8,747 nucleotides of DNA. Source: Cacconaster sp045114175. GTDB taxonomy: Bacteria > Bacteroidota > Bacteroidia > Bacteroidales > UBA932. Under the pieces are notes generated by a model, which worked only from the letters and a program-made list of their open reading frames with translations, had not been told where the DNA came from and ran no database searches. Made by a program: the position numbers and the translations under genes. Positions within the stretch are counted from its first letter, which is position 1; every line of letters begins with the position of its first letter. The stretch covers positions 1 to 8,747 of the forward strand of contig JBGUJZ010000009.1 of the NCBI GenBank assembly GCA_045114175.1, written 5' to 3'. This document shows positions 1 through 5,468 of the stretch, in pieces.

Positions 1-14
1 TGGGGACCCGCCTG

Positions 15-22
15 CAAAGATA
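15..22 (-). promoter_or_regulatory. Putative -7 promoter element for a gene beyond the left edge
   Basis: Read on the minus strand this is TATCTTTG, an exact match to the Bacteroidota -7 consensus TAnnTTTG. It lies 12 nt after the stop codon of the C1 peptidase gene. No TTTG is present at the expected -33 position, 19 to 20 nt upstream, so only half of the promoter is supported. If real, it starts a transcript that leaves the window on the left. Confidence 0.4.
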
Positions 23-24
23 GG

Positions 25-53
25 GAAAATGACCTTATTTGAGGTTCATTTTC
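25..53 (-). terminator. Hairpin over the C1 peptidase stop codon, possible terminator
   Basis: The arms at 25-35 and 42-53 pair over 11 bp with one bulged base (position 46). The 6-nt loop at 36-41 includes part of the stop codon. On the minus strand the 3' arm ends in CATTTTC, so the T-run lies inside the stem and not after it; this is not a textbook intrinsic terminator. The outer stem is A/T rich, so a matching run of T on the plus strand could also work in reverse. It marks the probable end of the C10-C1 peptidase transcript. Confidence 0.42.
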
Positions 54-1288
54 TTCTTGATATCCTTGGGGATGGCATCCTTGTGGACCATGATGTCCAT
101 GGTCTTGTAGCGGACATAGGACTCGGAGACGTACCAGATGCCGCTGTATTTGCTGTTGGTGCCCCAGGAGTTCTTCACCAGGTAGTACTTGGTGCCGTTC
201 TGGTCCTTGGCGATACCGTAGAGGTGCATGCCGTGGTCGTCGGTCGTGCTCTTCTCTTCGTAACCTTTCTGGCGGAGTTCGGGAGTGACCTCCATTTCCT
301 TCACGGGAGCCTTCGGGTCGAACTTGCGTGCGCCTGCACCCATGCCAAGCCACTTAGCTTCGTCACTACCGGCCTTCTTTGCCTTGTCGAGCACTTCCGG
401 ATCCGGGTTGATGGCGATACCGTTGCGGGTGAAGCCCATTTCGCTCACGTCAGCAGCCCAGGCTACGGTGTAGCCGTTCTCGATGGCGTTGTCGATGACA
501 GCAATCATCTCGTCGAGCGGGAGGTTGTATGCCTGCTCCCAGCGCCAGTTGTCGCAAACCTCTACCGGGTGCTCCTCGTAGTAGGAGAGGTGGGTCCAGG
601 AGGTGATGTCAACGTAGTCGTTGAGGTCGATCTTCAGGCTCTTGAAATACTCCTGCGGGGTGTAGGTCTTTCCGTTGAAGGAGAACTGCTCGGGAGCTTC
701 GCCCAGGTAAGCGTTCAGGATGCCCTTGTAACCATTGAGCCAGGCGGTGGTGAGGGTCTTGTTGGGAATCTTGGAGATGGCCTCGATGTAGCCCTTCAGG
801 CCGGCAGCGAGTTCACCGTGCATGTGACGCTCCGTGCCATAGTTCAGGCCGGTCATCACCTCGTTGGGAACGATGCCATGGTCTTTGATGGTGTAGAGCA
901 CATCGCCGAAGGAACTGCCCTGGCCGAAGGTCAGGTGGCCGTCCAGGCGGAGATACTTCACGGCGCGGTCAGCGTAGGAGTTGTAAACCACGAACATTTC
1001 GGAGAGGTCGATGTCGTCGATCTTGCTGTTGACGCGGATAATTTCGGACTCCAGGAAGGAGATGCCGGAGAAGCACCAGCAGGTACCGGAACTTGCCTGG
1101 TCTTTGACGGAAGTGACGGGGTTCTCCTTGACGGTTTCGAACTTGAAGCCTTCAAGAGCGGTTTTCTCTGCGGGCTTGTCTGCCGAAACTGCGGTGGGAG
1201 CTACAATGGTCTGAACCGGCTGAACCGGCTGCGCGAAAGCGGATACGCTCACGATGAGCGCTGCTGCGAACAATAAGGTTTTCTTCAT
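35..1288 (-). CDS. Secreted C1B-family cysteine peptidase (aminopeptidase C / bleomycin hydrolase-like)
   Basis: A 417-residue papain-fold peptidase. The ATG at 1288 is chosen because it gives a clean signal peptide (MKK, hydrophobic stretch, AFA before Gln20); an in-frame start at 1372 would add 28 non-signal-like residues and overlap the upstream gene. A Pro/Val/Gln-rich linker spans about 20-45. The active site is readable: oxyanion Gln64, nucleophile Cys70 in GTCWCFS, His352 in DDHGMH and Asn373 in KNSWG. The long insert between Cys and His, and SEMFVV after the Cys motif, fit family C1B (PepC/bleomycin hydrolase) more than short papains. Cytosolic PepC trims N-terminal residues from peptides. 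The signal peptide here implies an export-side role, probably periplasmic peptide breakdown, which is inferred. It lies 31 nt after the C10 peptidase gene and probably shares its transcript. Cys72, two residues after the nucleophile, replaces the usual Ala/Ser. Confidence 0.92.
   Translation of the reverse strand: MKKTLLFAAALIVSVSAFAQPVQPVQTIVAPTAVSADKPAEKTALEGFKFETVKENPVTSVKDQASSGTCWCFSGISFLESEIIRVNSKIDDIDLSEMFVVYNSYADRAVKYLRLDGHLTFGQGSSFGDVLYTIKDHGIVPNEVMTGLNYGTERHMHGELAAGLKGYIEAISKIPNKTLTTAWLNGYKGILNAYLGEAPEQFSFNGKTYTPQEYFKSLKIDLNDYVDITSWTHLSYYEEHPVEVCDNWRWEQAYNLPLDEMIAVIDNAIENGYTVAWAADVSEMGFTRNGIAINPDPEVLDKAKKAGSDEAKWLGMGAGARKFDPKAPVKEMEVTPELRQKGYEEKSTTDDHGMHLYGIAKDQNGTKYYLVKNSWGTNSKYSGIWYVSESYVRYKTMDIMVHKDAIPKDIKKKMNLK
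1211..1231 (-). repeat. Two-copy 9-bp tandem repeat in the C1 peptidase linker
   Basis: CTGAACCGG occurs twice in a row and is followed by CTG on the plus strand. On the coding strand it gives the Pro-Val-Gln-Pro-Val-Gln stretch just after the predicted signal peptide cleavage site. The unit is a multiple of three, so copy changes would lengthen or shorten the linker without a frameshift. Confidence 0.7.
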
Positions 1289-1319
1289 ATTAGTTGAGGT
1301 TGATTGTGATAATTGTCGG

Positions 1320-3095
1320 TTAAATGGTGATACTGATGGTGAAGTCGGCATTGCCGTATAGTAAGCGGACACGGTAGGAACCGGGATCCCGGCCCGTAAG
1401 CGGGAGCGCCGTTTCCACTGCGGTGGTGGTACCGGATTCCAGAACGGTATTCGTAGGGGAATAGAGCGTCCACCGCGTGCCGATAAAGGAGTTCAGGGTG
1501 AACTTTTTGGAGGCCTTGTCATAGGCGAGTTCCGCATAGTCGCGGATATCGAGGGGAAGCTGGCCGTCGATGGCATCTTCCCGATTGGCTGCGTTGGCAA
1601 AATGGCGCCACTCGGTCTCTCCGGAAACGCGCCAGAGCGGTTCCATGTAATCACCCCGCTCAATGGTAGCGCTTGAGGGAATCGTGACCGTAGCGCTGCT
1701 CCACCACTTGTAGTTGCCGGTCGTGAAGCTGGAGGAGAGGGGAGATTCCCTCAGGTAGCACTTGAGGTTTCCGGCCTTATCATAGAGCGCGAAGGTAATC
1801 TGGATGGTAGTGGTGATGGCTGTCTCGTTGTAAACGGCGCCGAAACGCATCTTGAAGGAGTTGCCCGGTAGGACGCTGCCGCTGGTGTAAACCATACCCT
1901 TGTAAACCACGTCGTTCTGGGTGGTCTTGCGAAGGTAGGCGCACGGCTCGTAGTTGCCGCCCTGGTCAGGCCGGATTTGTGTGTAACCAATCTGGCCTAT
2001 GTTGTAGCCGCCGTAGAAGGCTCCTACGCTGTAGTAGCCGTTGCTGTTGCCGTTCCAGCCCCAATTGACGTGGAAGCGGTTGGCTTCATCGTAGCCGTCA
2101 ATCACGAAGTTATGGCCGGCGCCACCGCTGGGGATATTAGCGTAGCAGACCACGGGGCGGCCGATTCCGAGCTCCGTGAGGAGCGCCTCTTTCCACTGGT
2201 CATCGGTCAGATAGTTGTGGAGGAAGAAGAGGATGGATTTGTCGTAGCCGAAATAGGTGGCCAGACGGGGAACGCCGGCTTTGGAACCGGCTGAAGTGGA
2301 GCTGACGCCATATTTGGCCTGGCACATCACACCCACATCGGACATCAGCTGCGCAACTGCGTTGGCCTGTTCGTCGGTGTAGCTGACGTTCTTGTATTTG
2401 GGTAGCATCTTGTCCCACTGGTAGTCGTAGCCGAGCGGGCGATCTTCAATGGTGATGCCGTTGTCCTTGGTATAGCCCGGGAGGGTGCCGGTACCGGCCT
2501 TCGGGTGCTTGTGGAAGTACATCACTTCACTGATGGCCGTTGCCGTGCAACCGGTGATGGTGCGCTTGCCATTGGTGTCCAGCGGGCAGAACCGGTTGAA
2601 TGGTGCGCCCTGGCCCCATTCTGCCGTCTTGAGATCCACGGCGATGGGCCGCTCGGTGCGCGTCAAGGAGCGTTCCGCCTCCCAGCGGGCACGTTCTTCA
2701 GCCGTGGCGGGGGCGCCTGAACTGCGGCGTGCACGGATCTGGTAACGATAGAGTTCCAGCATCGAGGCGAGGTTTTCCGGCATGTCTTCATCCAGCGAGA
2801 AGCTCTTCTCGAGCGAATAGCCGAGCACGGGAATAGCCGCATCCAGCGCGGAGATAATCACGAATCCGCCGCCCTCGCGGTTGAAGATGTAATAATCCAT
2901 CGGTTCGCCGCTGCGTGTGGCTGCATCGGCATTGATGCAGGTCAGGCGGGCGTTTGCACGGGTGTTGCCGTCACGCTTGCTCAGGAAGGCTTCGGCCGTC
3001 TGGCGTGCGCGGTTGAGGGAGATATCCTCAGCCAGCAACAGGGCGGGGACGAGCAGCAGCGCGAGCGCAAAAAACAACTTCGTGCGACGAATCAT
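1320..3095 (-). CDS. Secreted C10-family cysteine peptidase (streptopain/SpeB-like) with prodomain and C-terminal extension
   Basis: A 591-residue precursor. Residues 1-22 form a signal peptide ending ALLLA. Residues about 24-150 resemble the Spi/C10 inhibitory prodomain (RQTAEAFL start, GGGFVIISALDAAIPVLGYS). The catalytic domain at about 150-378 carries Gln162 in EWGQGAPFN, nucleophile Cys183 in GCTATAISEVMYFHKHP, His328 in GAGHNFVIDGYD, and Asn344/Trp345 in HVNWGWNG, all as in streptopain. About 210 residues follow. They look beta-rich and end in a PGSYRVRLLYGNADFTISI pattern, which recalls the folded C-terminal domain of type IX secretion cargo, though the match is weak. Family C10 enzymes are made as zymogens and cleave themselves. 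In Bacteroides fragilis such genes often sit beside genes for prodomain-like inhibitors; none is present here between the two peptidases. The start is fixed by the signal peptide. No Shine-Dalgarno is seen. Confidence 0.92.
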   Translation of the reverse strand: MIRRTKLFFALALLLVPALLLAEDISLNRARQTAEAFLSKRDGNTRANARLTCINADAATRSGEPMDYYIFNREGGGFVIISALDAAIPVLGYSLEKSFSLDEDMPENLASMLELYRYQIRARRSSGAPATAEERARWEAERSLTRTERPIAVDLKTAEWGQGAPFNRFCPLDTNGKRTITGCTATAISEVMYFHKHPKAGTGTLPGYTKDNGITIEDRPLGYDYQWDKMLPKYKNVSYTDEQANAVAQLMSDVGVMCQAKYGVSSTSAGSKAGVPRLATYFGYDKSILFFLHNYLTDDQWKEALLTELGIGRPVVCYANIPSGGAGHNFVIDGYDEANRFHVNWGWNGNSNGYYSVGAFYGGYNIGQIGYTQIRPDQGGNYEPCAYLRKTTQNDVVYKGMVYTSGSVLPGNSFKMRFGAVYNETAITTTIQITFALYDKAGNLKCYLRESPLSSSFTTGNYKWWSSATVTIPSSATIERGDYMEPLWRVSGETEWRHFANAANREDAIDGQLPLDIRDYAELAYDKASKKFTLNSFIGTRWTLYSPTNTVLESGTTTAVETALPLTGRDPGSYRVRLLYGNADFTISITI

Positions 3096-3124
3096 TGTTG
3101 GGAATGATATAATCGCACGAAGTT
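3069..3124 (-). promoter_or_regulatory. Large inverted repeat enclosing the C10 peptidase start codon, followed by a T-tract
   Basis: Perfect 12-bp arms AACTTCGTGCGA (3076-3087) and TCGCACGAAGTT (3113-3124) flank a second perfect stem, ATCATT (3091-3096) with AATGAT (3103-3108). The inner loop is 6 nt, and small internal loops of 3 and 4 nt separate the stems. On the minus strand the start codon (3095-3093) is buried in the inner stem and codons 3 to 7 in the outer stem. Six T residues (3074-3069) follow one base after the downstream arm, which is the layout of an intrinsic terminator or attenuator. The structure is visible in the sequence; its function as a clpB terminator or translation block is inferred. 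Confidence 0.7.
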
Positions 3125-3149
3125 AGCTTTTTTTGCATAATAATGCAAA
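3118..3149 (-). promoter_or_regulatory. Promoter of the C10 peptidase gene, TTTG-N20-TAACTTCG
   Basis: On the minus strand a TTTG at 3149-3146 is followed after 20 nt by TAACTTCG at 3125-3118. The second element has one mismatch to the Bacteroidota -7 consensus TAnnTTTG. Element type and spacing equal those of the tRNA promoter in this window. Transcription would start near 3113-3109, leaving a leader of about 15-18 nt. Such a transcript would lack the upstream arm of the hairpin at 3076-3124, so only read-through RNA from clpB could form the full structure. Confidence 0.5.
3132..3149. repeat. 7-bp dyad TTTGCAT/ATGCAAA overlapping the -33 element
   Basis: TTTGCAT (3132-3138) and ATGCAAA (3143-3149) are perfect inverted repeats with a 4-bp centre. 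The right arm contains the -33 TTTG of the C10 peptidase promoter on the minus strand, and the dyad fills the adjoining spacer. A run of seven T (3128-3134 on the plus strand) becomes an A-run after the hairpin on the minus strand, so it is not an intrinsic terminator for clpB. It could be an operator, but no regulator is identified. Confidence 0.45.
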
Positions 3150-3167
3150 CGGAAGTGGCTAGCCCGA

Positions 3168-5216
3168 TCAGACGAGCTTCAGCGTCCCGTTATCGTAGGT
3201 GGCGGTGATGACCGCGTCGCGGGAGAGGGAACCGTCGAGCAGTTTCTTGGCCAGTTCGTCAATCAGCTCGCGCTGCAGCACCCGCTTCACGGGCCGTGCT
3301 CCGTAGGCCGGGTCGTAGCCCTTGTTGCTCAGGTAGTCCAGGAACTCCTCGCTGAACTGCAGCGTGATGCCCATCTCCTTCATCTTGGCCTGCAACTGGC
3401 TCGTCTGCAGCAGCAGGATCTTGCGGATGTCGGACGGGGTCAGGGAGTGGAAAGTGATGATCTCGTCGATACGGTTCAGGAATTCGGGGCGGAAAGCGTC
3501 TTTCACCAGTTCCGGTTTCAGGTTCGAGGTCATGATCAGGATTGTGTTTTTGAAGTCCACGGTCCGGCCCTTGTTGTCGGTCAGACGGCCGTCGTCCAGC
3601 ACCTGCAGCAAGACGTTAAAGACGTCAGGATGTGCCTTTTCGATCTCGTCGAGCAGGATAACCGAGTAGGGTTTGCGCCGCACGGCTTCCGTCAGCTGAC
3701 CACCCTCTTCGTAACCCACATATCCCGGAGGCGCGCCCACCAGTCGCGAGACAGTGTGGCGCTCCTGGTATTCGCTCATATCGATACGGGTCATCATGTT
3801 TTCGTCGTTGAAGAGGTATTCAGCCAGCGCCTTCGCCAGCTCGGTTTTACCCACGCCGGTGGTACCCAGGAACATGAACGACCCGATCGGGCGTTTCTCG
3901 TTCTGCAGGCCGGCGCGGCTGCGGCGCACGGCATTCGACACGGCCTCGATGGCTTCGTCCTGGCCGATCACACGCTTATGCAGAACTTCCTCGATATGAA
4001 GAAGTTTCTCCTTCTCGCTCTGCAGCATCTTACCCACCGGGATGCCGGTCCAGCGGGCCACCACTTCGGCGATGTCAGCATCCGTGACGGCTTCGTTCAT
4101 CAGCCGGTCGGGGTTCTTGTCGCGCTCCTGCTCGAGTTTCTCGATCTGCTGCTTTGCATCCGCGATCTTGCCGTATCGGAGTTCCGCCACCTTGCCGTAG
4201 TCGCCGCGACGCTCGGCCTCATCGGCCGCAATCTTGTACTCTTCAATGGCCTGGCGGTTCTCCTGGATGGCCTTGAGGATGCCTTTCTCAGAGTTCCACT
4301 GCTTCATCAGCTTGTCCCGCTCTGCGGAGGCCTCCTTGAGTTCCTGCGTCATCGCATCGAGTTTTGGAGAAGCGCCTTCGCGCTTGATGGCCTCTTTCTC
4401 GATTTCCAGCTGCTTGATCTTGCGGTTGAGTTCATCGATGCACTCCGGCACGGAATTCATCTCCAAACGCAGTCGGGAAGCGGCCTCGTCAATCAGGTCG
4501 ATGGCCTTGTCCGGCAGGTAACGGTTGGTGATATAACGGTGCGAAAGCTCGGCCGCCGCGATGATGGCGTCGTCTTCAATCCGCACCTTGTGGTGGTTCT
4601 CGTATTTTTCCTTAAGACCTCGCAGGATGGAGATCGACTCAGCCACGGAAGGCTCGTCCACCAGCACCATCTGGAACCGGCGCTCCAGGGCCTTGTCCTG
4701 CTCGAAGTACTTCTGGTACTCCTCCAGGGTCGTGGAGCCGATGGCCCGCAGTTCACCGCGCGCCAGGGCCGGTTTCAGGATATTGGCGGCATCCATGGCG
4801 CCGGAGGTGCGGCCTGCACCCACCAGCGTGTGGATTTCATCGATAAAGAGGATGATCTCGCCGTCGCTTTCAGTAACGGCCTTGACCACGCCTTTCAGAC
4901 GCTCCTCAAATTCCCCTTGGTATTTTGCACCGGCAATCAGCGCACCCATATCCAGGGAGTAGACCTCCTTGCTTTTCAGGTTTTCGGGCACGTCGCCGTT
5001 GATAATCCGCTGCGCGATGCCCTCGGAAATAGCGGTCTTGCCTACGCCAGGCTCGCCCACCAGGATCGGGTTGTTCTTGGTGCGACGGCTCAGGATCTGC
5101 AGGACGCGCCGAATCTCGTCGTCACGACCGATGACCGGATCGAGTTTGCCGGTCCGGGCCCGTTCGTTCAAATTGATGGCGTACTTGTTCAGTAGCTCCA
5201 GATTTTCCTTGTTCAT
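3168..5216 (-). CDS. clpB: ClpB-type AAA+ disaggregase lacking the N-terminal domain
   Basis: A 682-residue Hsp100 chaperone; with DnaK, ClpB threads aggregated proteins through its hexameric pore. First ATPase domain: Walker A GEPGVGKT (54-61), pore Tyr99, Walker B ILFIDE (122-127), arginine fingers Arg179/180. A full coiled-coil middle domain at about 256-385 identifies ClpB and not ClpA or ClpC. Second ATPase domain: Walker A GTTGVGKT (451-458), pore Tyr499 in PPGYVGYEEG, Walker B VILLDE (519-524), sensor-1 Asn565, Arg582, and sensor-2 GARPVKR (639-645). Full-length ClpB is about 860 residues. Here the roughly 145-residue N-domain is absent, and the protein starts just before the linker KYAINLNERARTGKLDPVIG. 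An in-frame TAA two codons before the ATG and a tRNA gene 85 nt upstream rule out a missed start. The stretch between sensor-1 TSN and FRPEFLNR is only 9 residues, about 20 fewer than I recall for E. coli. Such an enzyme should keep disaggregase parts but lack N-domain substrate contacts (inferred). Confidence 0.95.
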   Translation of the reverse strand: MNKENLELLNKYAINLNERARTGKLDPVIGRDDEIRRVLQILSRRTKNNPILVGEPGVGKTAISEGIAQRIINGDVPENLKSKEVYSLDMGALIAGAKYQGEFEERLKGVVKAVTESDGEIILFIDEIHTLVGAGRTSGAMDAANILKPALARGELRAIGSTTLEEYQKYFEQDKALERRFQMVLVDEPSVAESISILRGLKEKYENHHKVRIEDDAIIAAAELSHRYITNRYLPDKAIDLIDEAASRLRLEMNSVPECIDELNRKIKQLEIEKEAIKREGASPKLDAMTQELKEASAERDKLMKQWNSEKGILKAIQENRQAIEEYKIAADEAERRGDYGKVAELRYGKIADAKQQIEKLEQERDKNPDRLMNEAVTDADIAEVVARWTGIPVGKMLQSEKEKLLHIEEVLHKRVIGQDEAIEAVSNAVRRSRAGLQNEKRPIGSFMFLGTTGVGKTELAKALAEYLFNDENMMTRIDMSEYQERHTVSRLVGAPPGYVGYEEGGQLTEAVRRKPYSVILLDEIEKAHPDVFNVLLQVLDDGRLTDNKGRTVDFKNTILIMTSNLKPELVKDAFRPEFLNRIDEIITFHSLTPSDIRKILLLQTSQLQAKMKEMGITLQFSEEFLDYLSNKGYDPAYGARPVKRVLQRELIDELAKKLLDGSLSRDAVITATYDNGTLKLV

Positions 5217-5224
5217 CTCTTAAT

Positions 5225-5230
5225 CCTCCT
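5225..5230 (-). promoter_or_regulatory. Strong Shine-Dalgarno AGGAGG of clpB
   Basis: AGGAGG lies 8 nt before the ATG at 5216, inside a purine-rich leader. The other gene starts in the window lack such a site, except for a weaker AGAGGAAG directly before the DUF368 start. It supports 5216 as the true start of the short ClpB. Confidence 0.8.
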
Positions 5231-5255
5231 TTTTTCTTTTTTTACCGGAGAGAGC

Positions 5256-5271
5256 GCAAGGAATTTGCCAA
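5256..5271 (-). promoter_or_regulatory. Sigma-54-like -24/-12 element upstream of clpB
   Basis: On the minus strand the sequence reads TTGGCAAATTCCTTGC. The invariant GG and GC are exactly 10 nt apart, and it agrees with the RpoN consensus YTGGCACG-N4-TTGC except at two bases after TTGGCA. Transcription would start near 5244, leaving a leader of about 28 nt with the AGGAGG site. I see no convincing TTTG/TAnnTTTG pair in this gap. The match is good but single, so use of sigma-54 is inferred. Confidence 0.45.
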
Positions 5272-5281
5272 CCGAGAAAAA

Positions 5282-5296
5282 CTGACAAAATGGCAG
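5282..5296 (-). promoter_or_regulatory. Dyad CTGACA-AAA-TGGCAG between tRNA-Arg and clpB
   Basis: Two 6-bp half-sites match as an inverted repeat with one mismatch and a 3-bp centre. The dyad lies 5 bp after the tRNA 3' end and 10 bp before the -24 element of clpB. There are two readings. As DNA it may be an operator or activator site for clpB. As RNA on the minus strand it folds into a weak hairpin followed by five T, which could end the tRNA transcript. Confidence 0.5.
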
Positions 5297-5301
5297 ATTT
5301 G

Positions 5302-5375
5302 TGACTCCGTTGGGATTCGAACCCAAGACCCACAGCTTAGAAGGCTGTTGCTCTATCCAACTGAGCTACGGAGCC
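5302..5375 (-). tRNA. tRNA-Arg, anticodon UCU
   Basis: The minus strand folds into a complete 74-nt cloverleaf. The acceptor stem GGCTCCG pairs with CGGAGTC with one G-U pair and discriminator A. The D arm reads GCTC...GAGC. The anticodon stem ACAGC/GCTGT closes the loop CTTCTAA, with anticodon TCT at 5341-5339 reading AGA and AGG arginine codons. The T arm is TTGGG-TTCGAAT-CCCAA. The CCA tail is not encoded: the base after the discriminator is C, then AAA. It lies between the GH20 and clpB genes and has its own promoter. Confidence 0.97.
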
Positions 5376-5377
5376 AT

Positions 5378-5406
5378 GCACCCGGATGGGAATCTCATCG
5401 GGGTGC
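5378..5406 (-). other. Hairpin in the tRNA-Arg 5' leader
   Basis: Arms GCACCC (5378-5383) with GGGTGC (5401-5406) and GATG (5385-5388) with CATC (5396-5399) form a 10-pair stem interrupted by one mismatch, with a 7-nt loop. It ends 2 nt before the mature tRNA 5' end and begins just after the -7 promoter element, so nearly the whole leader would be folded. No T-tract follows, so it is not a terminator. A role in RNase P processing is possible but unproven. Confidence 0.55.
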
Positions 5407-5407
5407 G

Positions 5408-5439
5408 CAAAGTTATCGCTTTTTTGGCGAGTTGTCAAA
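5408..5439 (-). promoter_or_regulatory. Promoter of tRNA-Arg, TTTG-N20-TAACTTTG
   Basis: On the minus strand TTTG (5439-5436) is followed after exactly 20 nt by TAACTTTG (5415-5408), a full match to the Bacteroidota vegetative promoter consensus. Transcription should start near 5404-5400, about 25-29 nt before the tRNA. This is the strongest promoter match in the window. Confidence 0.78.
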
Positions 5440-5468
5440 AAAACCTTCTCCAGGGGGCGCCGGTCGAC

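Noticed and set aside
29..1276. 415-residue open frame on the plus strand opposite the C1 peptidase
   Set aside because: Antisense shadow: Val/Gly/His-rich, domainless, and opposite a gene with a complete catalytic triad and signal peptide.
1289..1372. Upstream in-frame start for the C1 peptidase at 1372
   Set aside because: It would overlap the end of the C10 gene by 53 nt and place 28 polar residues before a perfect signal peptide.
3126..3150. TTTGCAT/ATGCAAA hairpin as clpB terminator
   Set aside because: On the transcribed minus strand the hairpin is followed by A residues and not T.
3447..5195. 582-residue open frame on the plus strand opposite clpB
   Set aside because: It is an antisense shadow of a GC-rich conserved gene. 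Its translation has no recognisable domain and the clpB motifs on the other strand are unmistakable.
5217..5301. A frameshifted remnant of the ClpB N-domain upstream of clpB
   Set aside because: Only 85 nt lie between the ATG and the tRNA gene, with an in-frame stop and control elements; no Clp N-domain sequence fits there in any frame.
5302..5375. tRNA-Arg as an integration site for a mobile element
   Set aside because: No integrase gene, no repeated tRNA 3' end and no atypical cargo are visible; both neighbours are ordinary chromosomal genes.
5436..5468. Intrinsic terminator for the GH20 gene before the seven-T run
   Set aside because: Only a 3-bp stem (CCT/AGG) can be drawn before the T-run, and the T-run is better explained as part of the tRNA -33 box.
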